A program made the translations under genes and the position numbers. A stretch of 64,000 nt of DNA, taken from Sporolactobacillus sp. THM7-7. GTDB taxonomy: Bacteria; Bacillota; Bacilli; Bacillales; Sporolactobacillaceae. Of this stretch, positions 17,823-27,991 are shown piece by piece (within the stretch, counting starts at the first letter, position 1; each line of letters opens with the position of its first letter). The stretch is taken from the NCBI RefSeq assembly GCF_004153225.1, contig NZ_SEMB01000005.1, positions 52,073 to 116,072 of the forward strand. Direction: 5' to 3'. The notes beneath the pieces are model-generated. The model had not been told where the DNA came from. It saw nothing but the letters and a program-made list of their open reading frames with translations, and did not search any database.

Positions 17823-18027
17823 ATACGTAATTCTGTGAAGATTTAATTTTTTTAATTTATAACAGAAAAAAGTTGCGTAATTTAGTACCAGATATTAATA
17901 TTTACTTATATGAGTTTGTTCGAAATCAAGGGCTTCGAACACCCTCTATTATCTCTGTTTTGCTGCTTGCCCTGTTTCCCAAAAACGGTCCGGCCGCGAA
18001 GCGACACAAGGGAGAGAATTTTATTCA

Positions 18028-19623
18028 ATGGAACTAAGAGAACTGATTGCTCCTGAAAACTATAATCTGACAAGCGAAATCGAGAAGCACGATTCGGATC
18101 AGGTGGCGCTCCACTGGGAAAATGAGGCAGGCGAGAAAAGAAACATCACGTATCATCAGCTCATTCAGAAAGGCAATCAATTCGCAAACGCGCTGACCGG
18201 TCTCGGCCTGAAAAAAGGGGATAAGATCATGGTCATTGTCCCCCGGATTATCGATGCGTACATCATCTACTTTGGTGCACTGAAAGCGGGTATCGCGGTC
18301 ATTCCCGGGTCGGAATTGCTTCGCTCTGTCGATATCGGCGTCCGGATCAATCAGGGTGAAGCCAGAGCGATCGTCGCCTATCATCCGTTCACCGCTCAAG
18401 TTGACAGCATAATAGAGGCGTTGCCTTCCCTGCAGTATAAAATTTCCGTCGGCGGCGAGATCCCGGGCTGGCTCTCCATGCAGCGGCTCATGTGCAAGGC
18501 TTCGCCGCAGTTTTCCGCGGCGGAAACCCGAAGCGAAGACATGGCTTTTCTGACTTACACCTCAGGGACGTCGGGAACGCCGAAAGGGGTTGTGCACAGC
18601 CATTCGTGGGCCTACGCCCACCTGCGGATCGCGCCAAAGCGCTGGCTGAACATTCACGAAGAGGATACGGTCTGGGCGACCGCCGCGCCAGGCTGGCAGA
18701 AATGGGTCTGGAGCCCGTTCCTCTCCGTCCTCGGCAAAGGAGCGACCGGGATCGTCTACTTCGGCCGCTTTGATCCGGAGAAACAGCTTCAGCTGCTTCA
18801 AAACTATAAAGTCAACGTACTCTGCTGCACACCGACCGAATACCGATTGATGGCCAAGGTCGATACCCTCGGACAGTATGATCTGGCCAGCCTGCACACG
18901 GCCGCGTCGGCCGGCGAAGCGCTGAATCGGGGCGTAATCGACACATTCAAAAAAACGTTCGATATCGAACTGCGCGATGGATACGGTCAGACAGAAAGTA
19001 CGCTTTTGATCGGCACGATGGTCGGATCCGACATCCGGCCGGGTTCCATGGGTCAACCGATCATCGATGATTTCATCACAATTGTCGACGAAAACGGCGA
19101 CCCGGTCCCGGAAAGCGTCGAAGGAAATATCGCCGTACGGCGCGACTTTCCGGCTCTGCTCCGCACATATTATAAACAACCGGAACGTTACGATGCGGCC
19201 GTCCGCGGCAACTTTTTTCTGACCGGCGACCGTGCCTTAAAGGATAAAGACAATTATTTCTGGTTTCGCGGCAGACGCGACGATGTCATTATCAGTTCCG
19301 GGTACACGATCGGTCCAGTCGAAGTCGAGGACACACTGCTCAAACATGACGCGGTGAAAGACTGCGCCGTCGTTGCGAGCCCGCATCCCATCCGCGGAAA
19401 CATCGTCAAAGCGTTCATTATCCTGAAAGAGAACGATACGGGCAGCCGAGCGCTGATCGACGAATTGCAGTCGTTCGTTAAAACGGAAACCGCCCCGTAC
19501 AAATACCCGAGAGCGATCGAATTTGTGACCGACCTGCCGAAAACGGCGTCCGGAAAAATCAAAAGATCGGCACTCCGAGAACTCGAAATCGAAAGAGCCC
19601 GAGAAAACGGGATAAAAGTCTAA
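18028..19623 (+). CDS. Acyl-CoA ligase, MbcS/acetyl-CoA synthetase-like
   Basis: A 531-residue AMP-forming ligase activating a short- or medium-chain carboxylic acid. The adenylate motif is LTYTSGTSGTPKGVVHSH; later motifs are DGYGQTES, TGDRALKDKDNYFWFRGRRDD and the C-terminal lysine PKTASGKIKRSALR. Length and sequence resemble B. subtilis YtcI (MbcS, branched-chain acyl-CoA synthetase), but the chain-length specificity cannot be read from sequence. The gene stands alone between two terminators; GGGAGAG is the ribosome site. Confidence 0.82.
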   Translation: MELRELIAPENYNLTSEIEKHDSDQVALHWENEAGEKRNITYHQLIQKGNQFANALTGLGLKKGDKIMVIVPRIIDAYIIYFGALKAGIAVIPGSELLRSVDIGVRINQGEARAIVAYHPFTAQVDSIIEALPSLQYKISVGGEIPGWLSMQRLMCKASPQFSAAETRSEDMAFLTYTSGTSGTPKGVVHSHSWAYAHLRIAPKRWLNIHEEDTVWATAAPGWQKWVWSPFLSVLGKGATGIVYFGRFDPEKQLQLLQNYKVNVLCCTPTEYRLMAKVDTLGQYDLASLHTAASAGEALNRGVIDTFKKTFDIELRDGYGQTESTLLIGTMVGSDIRPGSMGQPIIDDFITIVDENGDPVPESVEGNIAVRRDFPALLRTYYKQPERYDAAVRGNFFLTGDRALKDKDNYFWFRGRRDDVIISSGYTIGPVEVEDTLLKHDAVKDCAVVASPHPIRGNIVKAFIILKENDTGSRALIDELQSFVKTETAPYKYPRAIEFVTDLPKTASGKIKRSALRELEIERARENGIKV

Positions 19624-19633
19624 AAAACGATGA

Positions 19634-19668
19634 AACGCCGCTTCTCCATTCGGAGAGGCGACGTTTTT
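19634..19668 (+). terminator. Terminator after the acyl-CoA ligase gene
   Basis: An imperfect stem, CGCCGCTTCTCC with GGAGAGGCGACG, is followed by TTTTT. Confidence 0.65.
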
Positions 19669-19738
19669 ACGATGATAAGAAAGTATAAAATTTCGGAGAG
19701 GTTTTAAAAATAAGAAAGACACCCTTCTACATGTGTTA

Positions 19739-19766
19739 AAAAACTTGCCAATCGGGCAAGTTTTTC
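19739..19766. terminator. Bidirectional terminator at the end of the yko operon
   Basis: AACTTGCC pairs with GGCAAGTT, flanked by A-rich and T-rich tracts; it ends the leftward ECF operon. Confidence 0.75.
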
Positions 19767-19767
19767 T

Positions 19768-20568
19768 TCATTGATCAAGCACATCGGTATACGGCGTCAG
19801 CGGGAACCAGAATGCAAGAAAGAAGCCGAGAGCCGCCGCCGCGAAAATAAGCACAAGAAAATACAGATCATACCGGCTCCAGCCGATTTCATAATAAAAA
19901 GTGCGGCTTTGCGACATGGAAAATCGCTTAGCCTCCATCGCGACGGCCGTCCGCTGCGCCCTCCGGATCGACTGGGCGAGCATCGTGACCGTGTAGCGTT
20001 TCAGGCGTTCATACCTCGCCCTCATCCCCTTTTTCCGCAACAGGCCTCGAACGCGCATCGCCTGGCGGATATGCACCAGTTCTTCTCCCATCATCGGCAG
20101 CATGCGAAAGGCGGCGAGACACCCGTACGCGTACCGGACCGGAACTTTCAGCTGCTGCATGAGCGAATAGAAAAAGGGAACCGGCTCCGTCGTCGACGCC
20201 ATGATCAGACCGAGTATGCTGAAAATAAAGGTCCGCAAACCGATCAGAATCCCGCGAGCGAGACTTTCCTCGCTAATAACCACCAGATACCAGTCGAACA
20301 GGACATGCGTCCCTTTTCCGAAAAAGACCATCGCAGTTGAACTGAGTGCGGAAAATACCAGTATCAGGGAAAGGAGCCCGAATGCCAGTTTTCCCGCCAG
20401 CCCATTCACAGCGAAATACAGCATGGCGAAAAGAACGGCGGTCCAGATCATCGTATTCAGGTTATGAACAAAAAGGTAAACGATAAAAAGAGAAGCAATC
20501 GTCGCAAACTTAAGCGACGGGTTGATTTTAAAAAACCACTTCTCCGTGCTCGCCCAGATGGCGTCCAT
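19768..20568 (-). CDS. ykoC: ECF transporter transmembrane component (YkoC type)
   Basis: A 266-residue T-component (EcfT) that couples the ATPase to the substrate-binding S-component. The N-terminal half is membrane embedded; the cytoplasmic coupling region has MRVRGLLRKKGMRARYERLKRY and SIRRAQRTAVAMEAKRF, the paired ARG/ARR-type motifs of EcfT proteins. ATG at 20568 is chosen for AGGAGGGGG upstream; the longer open frame is overlap with the ATPase gene (about 40 bases). Last gene of the TPP-riboswitch operon, so hydroxymethylpyrimidine or thiamine is the likely cargo. Confidence 0.85.
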   Translation of the reverse strand: MDAIWASTEKWFFKINPSLKFATIASLFIVYLFVHNLNTMIWTAVLFAMLYFAVNGLAGKLAFGLLSLILVFSALSSTAMVFFGKGTHVLFDWYLVVISEESLARGILIGLRTFIFSILGLIMASTTEPVPFFYSLMQQLKVPVRYAYGCLAAFRMLPMMGEELVHIRQAMRVRGLLRKKGMRARYERLKRYTVTMLAQSIRRAQRTAVAMEAKRFSMSQSRTFYYEIGWSRYDLYFLVLIFAAAALGFFLAFWFPLTPYTDVLDQ

Positions 20569-22006
20569 AAGCCCCCTCCTCCCGTTCTGGACGCTGCGAC
20601 CGGTCCTCGACAAGCCGTCCCGCTTGAATCCGAAGAACGCGTGTGGCAAAATGGCGGACAATTTCCCTTTCATGAGTGACCATAATGACTGTTGTCCCGG
20701 CCTCTCTAAGCGTCTGAAATAAGTCGAGCAGACGGAATGTATTCCGTGCATCTTGACCAAACGTTGGCTCGTCCAGTATGACTGCTTTTGGCCGATCGAT
20801 CAACGCCGAGGCGACACTCAGCCTCTTTTTCTGTCCGACTGAGAGCTGATACGGATGCTGGGTTCGCTGGTCAAAGAGAGAAAATTTTTTTAGCGCCTCG
20901 TTTACACGCTGATTCGTTTCTTTCGCGTCCTTCTTTTTCAGCATAAGCTTGAAGGCCAGCTCGTCAGCAACCTGATCGGTCACAAACTGATATTCCGGAT
21001 TTTGGAATACAAAAGCGACCTCGTCTTCGGGATCGTCCAAATGCCAGTGTACCGTACCCTGGCGGCGGATCAGCCCCATCATGCCTTCGATCATCGTGCT
21101 TTTTCCTGCTCCGTTTTCGCCGATCACCGCAATCCATTCGCCCTTATGGATCGTCAGGTGTGACAAAGAAAATTTAACCGTTTTCTTCCGAAACACGCGA
21201 AAGTCCTTCAGTTCGACGAGCGGTTTCGGTTCAGAACGCGCCGCCCGATGGCCTCTGTTTTGCTTTATAAATCCGGACCACGCCCCTGGATACCAGATGC
21301 CAAAATTGTCCAGCTCTTTTCTGTGCTTCGATAGAACCGCGTCTACCGGTCCATCGGCAATGATCCGGCCGCCGTCATCGAACAGAACCACCCGGCCAAC
21401 AAAATCCAGTACCTCACTGATTTTATGCTCTACGATCAGAACGGTCCGTTCCTGACCGATCCGGCGAACCGTCTCCCAAAGCTGTTTTGTTCCTTCAGGA
21501 TCGAGCATCGCCGTCGGTTCGTCAAGAAAAAGGACTTCCGGCTCAAGGGCGAGAATACTGGCGATGGCCAGCCGCTGCTTCATCCCTCCGGACAGCGTGC
21601 GGATCAGCCGATGTGGATCATCGAGTGAAAGTCCCGCCATATCCAGGTACCGGCGGATCATGCCCGGCATCTTTTTCCGTTCGATCCGCCGATTCTCAAG
21701 AACAAAGGCAATCTCTTCATCGGCATAAGGCATGCAAAACTGAGTATCCGGATCCTGGAAAATAAACCCCCAACTTTCCGGAACGCTCCGCTCCTCGGTC
21801 CGCATTGGCAGCTCAACACTGCCCGGAACGAGGCCGGTGAGCACTTGAAGAAGCGTCGACTTTCCGCTTCCCGACGGCCCGAGAAGCAGTATTTTTTCTC
21901 CCCTTCGGTAATGAAACGTCAGATCTTTGAAAAACATCGACTGACTCTTCGGAAAAGCAAGGCGAAGGTTCGTTACCCCCCATCTGTCCGGACTATTTGA
22001 GGGCAT
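20528..22006 (-). CDS. ykoD: ECF transporter double ATPase (YkoD type)
   Basis: About 492 residues with two fused ABC domains. The first has Walker A GPSGSGKST, signature LSGGMKQR and Walker B VLFLDEPT. The second (from about residue 260) has GENGAGKST, signature LSVGQKKR and AVILDEPTFGQD. Fused EcfA pairs are characteristic of YkoD. The ATG at 22006 is preferred to the one three codons earlier because AAAGG is properly spaced; either way it overlaps the end of ykoE. It energises uptake together with the T and S components. Confidence 0.88.
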   Translation of the reverse strand: MPSNSPDRWGVTNLRLAFPKSQSMFFKDLTFHYRRGEKILLLGPSGSGKSTLLQVLTGLVPGSVELPMRTEERSVPESWGFIFQDPDTQFCMPYADEEIAFVLENRRIERKKMPGMIRRYLDMAGLSLDDPHRLIRTLSGGMKQRLAIASILALEPEVLFLDEPTAMLDPEGTKQLWETVRRIGQERTVLIVEHKISEVLDFVGRVVLFDDGGRIIADGPVDAVLSKHRKELDNFGIWYPGAWSGFIKQNRGHRAARSEPKPLVELKDFRVFRKKTVKFSLSHLTIHKGEWIAVIGENGAGKSTMIEGMMGLIRRQGTVHWHLDDPEDEVAFVFQNPEYQFVTDQVADELAFKLMLKKKDAKETNQRVNEALKKFSLFDQRTQHPYQLSVGQKKRLSVASALIDRPKAVILDEPTFGQDARNTFRLLDLFQTLREAGTTVIMVTHEREIVRHFATRVLRIQAGRLVEDRSQRPEREEGAYGRHLGEHGEVVF

Positions 22007-22583
22007 CGTAATCATCCTTTGTCACCGGACGGACAAGATGGGTTACACCGGTCTTCTCAAGCGCCTTGACAAGCGCATAAGCGAGTGCCCCGGCCATGAT
22101 AGCCCCGCCGAGCATACGGAAAATGAGGCTCAGCGCGAAATTCCAGCTGGCCAGATAAGTCAGATAGCCGTAAAAAAGATCGACGATGAACGAAGCAATC
22201 GACGCCGCAAATCCGGAAAGCATGGCGACGGAAATCGTGAACTTTCGGTAGCGCCATGCCGCAAAAATCAGTTCGGAAAACAACCCCTGCAGGACACCGT
22301 AATAAAAACTCATGATTCCGCCGCTCGCTCCGAAAAGCACCTCGGCCATAGCCGCCGCCGTCTCCGCGAGCAATGCCGCCCCGGGTTTGCGAATCAGTAA
22401 GGCAGCAAACGGCCCGGCGATAAACCAGATGCCGTAAATAAACGCATCGAGCTGAAGGCCGAAGATTTTGAACAAATCGTAGACCGGACCAAGCAGCCGG
22501 AAAACCAGTCCGAAAACGAGCGCCACCACAATCGTCACAAGAATGTCGGTTAAATGAAGCTTCCTGTTTTGCCTTTCGTTCAT
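21993..22583 (-). CDS. ykoE: Thiamine-precursor ECF S-component (YkoE type)
   Basis: A 196-residue membrane protein with about five to six helices, first gene of the ykoE-ykoD-ykoC operon. The hydrophobic pattern with GLVFRLLGPVYDLFKIFGLQLDAFIYGIWFIAGPFAALLIRKPGAALLAE fits YkoE, which binds hydroxymethylpyrimidine or thiamine. The TPP riboswitch immediately upstream supports the cargo. ATG follows AGGGGG. Confidence 0.85.
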   Translation of the reverse strand: MNERQNRKLHLTDILVTIVVALVFGLVFRLLGPVYDLFKIFGLQLDAFIYGIWFIAGPFAALLIRKPGAALLAETAAAMAEVLFGASGGIMSFYYGVLQGLFSELIFAAWRYRKFTISVAMLSGFAASIASFIVDLFYGYLTYLASWNFALSLIFRMLGGAIMAGALAYALVKALEKTGVTHLVRPVTKDDYDALK

Positions 22584-22672
22584 CCTTTTTCCCCCTGAAT
22601 CGTTTATCCGAAAATGGTTATTTCCATATAGGGAAACGTCTTCGGGCTTGGACCTGTGAATCCTTGAAACGA

Positions 22673-22708
22673 AAAAACCCGCTTTCTAACGCAACATTAA
22701 GAAAGCGG
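22673..22708 (-). terminator. Riboswitch-controlled terminator upstream of ykoE
   Basis: On the minus strand CCGCTTTCTTAA pairs with GTTAGAAAGCGG, followed by GTTTTTTCG. It sits between the TPP aptamer and ykoE, so TPP binding should favour termination. Confidence 0.8.
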
Positions 22709-22729
22709 ACTCTGTCTTCAGATGTCACT

Positions 22730-22812
22730 CCACTTTCCTACGCTGGTATTATCCAGATCAGGTCCAAGGGTTAAGGCCCGAGCCTCTCTCAGCATTCATG
22801 CACCCCTAGTGG
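22730..22812 (-). promoter_or_regulatory. TPP riboswitch (THI element)
   Basis: On the minus strand, P1 is CCACT/AGTGG. The conserved blocks GGGGTGC, CTGAGAGAGG, CCCTTGGACCTGATCTGG and TAATACCAGCGTAGGAA are all present in order. It precedes the terminator and ykoE and should lower expression of the transporter when thiamine pyrophosphate is high. Confidence 0.96.
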
Positions 22813-24022
<1,210 letters not shown>

Positions 24023-24034
24023 GGAGTCGATCGT

Positions 24035-25066
24035 ATGGTTCAAAAGACGGAGAAGAACAGAATCAACTATTCTTTCGAAACCAGGCTCAAACCGAAAACA
24101 AATTACATGGAGACGTTCACCCGGACGATTGATACGGAAGTCGAAGAATTGCTGAAGCTAAAAGAGCGGATTGATCCGAAAACAATCAACGATATGGTTG
24201 ACATGATCCTGAACGCTAAGGGTCGTGTGGTGCTTACCGGAATGGGAAAATCAGGTATCATCGGAAGAAAGATCTCTTCGACACTGGCAAGCACCGGTAC
24301 GCCTTCCTTCTTCCTCCATCCCGCAGAAGGACTGCACGGGGATTTGGGACGCGTTACGGAAAAGGACATCGTCTTTGCGATCTCCAACAGCGGCGAAACG
24401 CAGGAAGTGCTTCGAATCTTGCCATCTATTCGGCGGATCGGCGCAAGACTGATCTCCATTACCGGCAACAGCCGCTCCACTCTGGCCAGACGATCGAATC
24501 TTACTATCGATACCGGAAAGATCAAAGAGGCCTGCCCGCTCGGCCTCGCGCCGACGTCAACGACAACGGCGACGCTCGTATTAGGCGATGCGATCGCTCT
24601 GACTCTTCTTGAAGTCCGCGACTTCAAGCCTGAAGACTTCGCGCTCTTTCATCCGGGCGGCTCGCTCGGCCGAAAGCTTCTTCTCACAGTGAAAGGCGTA
24701 CTGCGTTACGTCAATCGCGTGAACCCGGTGGCCGATCAGAACGCCCGCGTCAAGGAAGTACTCTTTAAGATGACGGACAGCGGGATCGGCGCCCTTTCCA
24801 TCGTGAATCAGGACAATGAACTGATCGGTATTCTGACCGACGGAGACATCCGCAAAGCGCTTCAGAGCGGCCATGTCGCCTGGGATCAGACGATCAGCGA
24901 CATTTTTACGAAAAATCCATATTATGTCACATCCGAACAACTGGCCACCGAAGCCCTCCATCTCATGGAAGAGAAAGATATCAATGTACTTCCGGTCGTG
25001 AAACCCGGGGAAAAAGAGCCGATTGCCATCATCCGTATTCAAGACTTGACGAGGATCGGACTTTGA
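24035..25066 (+). CDS. kdsD: Arabinose 5-phosphate isomerase (SIS + two CBS)
   Basis: A 343-residue isomerase making arabinose 5-phosphate from ribulose 5-phosphate, the substrate of KdsA. An N-terminal SIS domain (about 45-185) has TGMGKSGIIGRKISSTLASTGTPSFFLHPAEGLHGDLG and ISNSGETQEVL; two CBS repeats follow (about 215-335, with GILTDGDIRKAL). The order SIS-CBS-CBS and the motifs match KdsD. AAGGAG is upstream; the kdsC start overlaps its stop. Confidence 0.9.
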   Translation: MVQKTEKNRINYSFETRLKPKTNYMETFTRTIDTEVEELLKLKERIDPKTINDMVDMILNAKGRVVLTGMGKSGIIGRKISSTLASTGTPSFFLHPAEGLHGDLGRVTEKDIVFAISNSGETQEVLRILPSIRRIGARLISITGNSRSTLARRSNLTIDTGKIKEACPLGLAPTSTTTATLVLGDAIALTLLEVRDFKPEDFALFHPGGSLGRKLLLTVKGVLRYVNRVNPVADQNARVKEVLFKMTDSGIGALSIVNQDNELIGILTDGDIRKALQSGHVAWDQTISDIFTKNPYYVTSEQLATEALHLMEEKDINVLPVVKPGEKEPIAIIRIQDLTRIGL

Positions 25067-25593
25067 GCCAGGCGGATATTAAACTGATCGCGATGGACGT
25101 CGACGGTGTGCTGACAGACGGAAAGTTTTATATAGGGTCCGATGGCACCGAATATAAAACGTTTCACGCGCAGGACGGACTTGGCATGACGCTGGCTCAG
25201 CATGCCGGACTGAAAGTCGCGATCATCACCGGCAAGCGTTCTCGCGCGGTAACGCTTCGTGCCCGTCAGCTTGGGATTGATTATGTTTTTCAGGGGATTC
25301 AAAACAAACGTGAAAAACTTCTTGAATTAATAGACGATCTTGGGCTTGTGTATGAAAACGTTTGCTATATCGGCGATGATTTAAATGATCTGGCGATCCT
25401 GGAACAGGTCGGATTTTCAGCCGCTCCGAGAAACGCCGTCTCTTATGTCAAAAGCCATGTCGATTACGTGGCGAAACGAAAAGGCGGAGAAGGTGCGGTC
25501 CGAGAAATTATCGACTTTATTCTCATGGAAAAATGCGATTATCGGAAACTGATTCAACATTTAATCGAAAGCGGCCGGAAAATCAAACAATGA
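25063..25593 (+). CDS. kdsC: 3-deoxy-octulosonate-8-phosphate phosphatase
   Basis: A 176-residue HAD-family phosphatase with AMDVDGVLTDG (nucleophile and acid aspartates), IITGKRS and IGDDLNDLAIL. It removes phosphate from KDO-8-phosphate. The TTG start overlaps the kdsD stop (TTGA) with GAGGA upstream, so it is translationally coupled. Length and compactness (no cap domain) fit KdsC. No kdsB or KDO transferase gene follows. Confidence 0.9.
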   Translation: MSQADIKLIAMDVDGVLTDGKFYIGSDGTEYKTFHAQDGLGMTLAQHAGLKVAIITGKRSRAVTLRARQLGIDYVFQGIQNKREKLLELIDDLGLVYENVCYIGDDLNDLAILEQVGFSAAPRNAVSYVKSHVDYVAKRKGGEGAVREIIDFILMEKCDYRKLIQHLIESGRKIKQ

Positions 25594-25601
25594 TCCTTTA
25601 G

Positions 25602-25633
25602 AAAAAAGCTCTGGCATAGGCCAGGGCTTTTTT
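25602..25633 (+). terminator. Terminator of the kds operon
   Basis: AAAAAAGCTCTGGC and GCCAGGGCTTTTTT form a stem with a short loop, followed by an A/T tract. Confidence 0.85.
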
Positions 25634-25860
25634 ATGCGTCAAAAATATTCTAGCGAATTTACGTATAATGCCAGCCAGGGCCTGGTCTCTGCCGACGGGT
25701 TGGGTTCTCAAATTATCCTATTATACTGTGACATACATAAACGAACGGTCAGAAAAAACGAAGCCTCCCTGCCGCATCAAACACTTACCGTATCGGATAA
25801 TTTCGGGCGACCTGGTCTATCCTAACAAAAAACCCTTCAGGAAATGGAGAGAAGAACCGC

Positions 25861-26526
25861 ATGCCGACTTCCCGAACCTCTAAACTCGTCCGTACGGTTT
25901 TGCTGATGCTGCCCGTCCTCTTATTCATCTTCCCGGACACCGTCCGCGCCCATCCCTTGCCGAAACAGATCCTTCGGACACAAACCGTTCCGGACAGCGA
26001 GACGTTAATCGAGTCTTCCGATTTGATTGTCCTTGCTCACCTTGACGCGTCGATTCATACATGGTCCACAGGCCGCAGCATCTCCCCGAACATCCGACTG
26101 GTTAACGCCCGGCAGACGCTGCATATCCGGCAAATATTGAAAGGCGCTCCTCCTTCCCCAACATATTTGCTGACGACGGGCGCGCTCCCGCTCCCGAAAC
26201 CGGACGATCCGCTGAATCGCCTGTACACCGGTCCCCTCGCGGACGGCGACTATATTCTGTTCCTGAAAGCATTTCCCTCACAGCCTTATTACACACTGAA
26301 CGGAGGATTCAGCGCCGTCTATCCGATGTATGGCGGGCGGGTAATGGCGCTTCGCGAAGGATTCGACGCATTCCATCAAAAAACGGTCGAAGAAATGAAG
26401 GCGATTATCCAACCATCCGCTCTTCACCGATTGCAGAACAGCTCATATCTTTCATCGGTCACCAGTGGTTGCCCATCAGCCCGTCTCTATCCCCCGACGT
26501 CTTCACCTGGGAAATCGTTTAAATAG
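25861..26526 (+). CDS. Secreted hypothetical protein
   Basis: A 221-residue protein with a clear signal peptide: a basic start, a hydrophobic core (residues 12-25) and a probable cleavage near VRAHP. The mature part includes ESSDLIVLAHLDASIHTW and GDYILFLKAFPSQPYYTLNGGFSAVYPMYGGRV. I do not recognise the family. GGAGAGAAG lies upstream of the ATG. The C-terminal 30 residues are low in complexity and may vary. Confidence 0.6.
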   Translation: MPTSRTSKLVRTVLLMLPVLLFIFPDTVRAHPLPKQILRTQTVPDSETLIESSDLIVLAHLDASIHTWSTGRSISPNIRLVNARQTLHIRQILKGAPPSPTYLLTTGALPLPKPDDPLNRLYTGPLADGDYILFLKAFPSQPYYTLNGGFSAVYPMYGGRVMALREGFDAFHQKTVEEMKAIIQPSALHRLQNSSYLSSVTSGCPSARLYPPTSSPGKSFK

Positions 26527-26659
26527 TATCCGTTCGGAATAAAGATAGAGGACAAGCATATAGTTTAAAGGTAAGTTGATCGCTTGGCTAACAAACGGTC
26601 ACTCATGAATGGATAAAAACCATCCGCCGCCGTATTCGCCATCACAAGGAGGAGAGCCC

Positions 26660-26863
26660 ATGGAAAAAATCAATACAGCCCGTATTCATAAAAAACATAA
26701 CACCCTGCACGACCGGATGAAACGCTGCATTCGGCGAATCGAACGTCTTCCTGCTGATGATCTATTGGAAGCGCTCGCCGCCATCATGTATCGCATGATC
26801 TTATTTCTCGGGATCCCTTACTTCTTGTTTGTCCTTTGGTCTTTTATCCGAATGAACAGCTAA
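26660..26863 (+). CDS. Small hypothetical membrane protein
   Basis: A 67-residue protein behind AAGGAGGAGAGCCC. A basic N-terminal half (RIHKKHNTLHDRMKRCIRRIERL) is followed by one membrane helix (MILFLGIPYFLFVLWSFI). Family not recognised. The longer frame from 26609 lacks a ribosome site. Confidence 0.55.
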   Translation: MEKINTARIHKKHNTLHDRMKRCIRRIERLPADDLLEALAAIMYRMILFLGIPYFLFVLWSFIRMNS

Positions 26864-26882
26864 AAGAAGCGGGTTGAAATAT

Positions 26883-27269
26883 TTACTCCGACCGCCCATC
26901 GCGATTCAATTGTTCCACTATATTGTCCAACACATAATCAATCGCCTTGATCGTTTCAAAAAAACGACGCCGGCGTGTGTCTTTCTGAAAAGCGGTCACA
27001 CAAACAATGGACAGATTATCATAGGTATCTTTGATTTGAATCGGGTATACGTATCTCGGTTTGCGCGAGTTGACCCATTTTGTCGCCAGCGGCCTCCATT
27101 CATCGATCATCTCCTGCATCCCATCGGCAAACGGTTTAACTTCGCCGTAAAAATCGGTTTCGTAATCGTCCTTTAGTGTTCGGCGGACGAATTGATCGTG
27201 CGCCGCTCGGTTTTTTTTTCTTAATTGTAGCGATAATTGCTTCAAGCGGAACTCGGTATCCTCGCTCAT
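26883..27269 (-). CDS. yppE: YppE family protein (DUF1798)
   Basis: About 128 residues, all-helical and acidic/basic mixed; DFYGEVKPFADGMQEMIDEWRPLATKWVN is close to the B. subtilis YppE pattern as I remember it. Function unknown. It lies near recU and ponA as in Bacillus. The ATG at 27269 is chosen for spacing from GAGAGGTG. Confidence 0.75.
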   Translation of the reverse strand: MSEDTEFRLKQLSLQLRKKNRAAHDQFVRRTLKDDYETDFYGEVKPFADGMQEMIDEWRPLATKWVNSRKPRYVYPIQIKDTYDNLSIVCVTAFQKDTRRRRFFETIKAIDYVLDNIVEQLNRDGRSE

Positions 27270-27443
27270 CGCCATCACCTCTCGGAAAATTTCGTTCTTC
27301 TTTAGTCTATCACGAGGTGGGCCTATCCGTCCGAATCCCGCTCATCCGCATCAGCGAACCCGTTTCGCTATTTACTGGTAGGGAAGATCGATCGGAACCA
27401 CTAACGTTGACCAACGCCAAAGAAACGCGCCGCTGAGTTTTCT

Positions 27444-27752
27444 TTATGATCGAATTGAAACAGACCGAATCAGCTTTTCCTTGTTCCATCCGCCCGGATC
27501 TTGCCTGCTTTCTGAAAGCGCACTGAATTCATGCTCAAGATGATCGATCCGCTGATGAATCTGCTCGATATTCCAACCGATCATGAGGAGATGCTGCCGA
27601 TAGCTGCGATACCGGCAGTCCATGACTTCCCCCGTTTTCCGTCCCAGCTTGTGTTCCAAAAGATCGAGATGCATCATTAAAAAGGCCAACTTATGGTCGA
27701 GTTCCTGCATTTTGAGCCCTTTTGAAGCTATAGATGATTCTTTCCCACACAT
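27444..27752 (-). CDS. Small hypothetical protein
   Basis: 102 residues, predicted mostly helical (MQELDHKLAFLMMHLDLLEHKLG, IEQIHQRIDHLEHEFSAL), with heptad-like leucines suggesting a coiled coil. GAGGGAAGG is well placed before the ATG at 27752. Not recognised; possibly a member of the poorly conserved ypp genes beside recU. Confidence 0.5.
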   Translation of the reverse strand: MCGKESSIASKGLKMQELDHKLAFLMMHLDLLEHKLGRKTGEVMDCRYRSYRQHLLMIGWNIEQIHQRIDHLEHEFSALSESRQDPGGWNKEKLIRSVSIRS

Positions 27753-27991
27753 GTGCCTTCCCTCTTTCTTTATAGTTGATTATATTGTTCTGTAAGACCG
27801 CGTCCAAACCCTGCACACTCGACAAAACTAGTGTCCATGCGGCAAAAAGGGCAGCACGTCGTGGACGGAGGGTTTTTTTCTTCACGAATCAGCGTGCCTG
27901 CGAACAACTTATCGCCACTTTTACGCCGACTTTGATATACTGATATCAAGCTCATTGTTCTATCGGACTTAAGCGAAAGGAGCCATAAAGT

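Noticed and set aside
17880-17905. Minus-strand GTACTAAATTA resembling part of a Ter core
   Set aside because: The CTATGT half is disrupted (CTGGTAC); likely chance in an AT-rich spacer.
25348-25362. TGAAAACGTTTGCT as a cre site
   Set aside because: Lies inside kdsC and fails the last three consensus positions.
27770-27955. Minus-strand ORF with CCPFC zinc-ribbon-like cysteines upstream of recU
   Set aside because: No ribosome site, overlaps the recU promoter and start, and no known family; kept out of the gene list.
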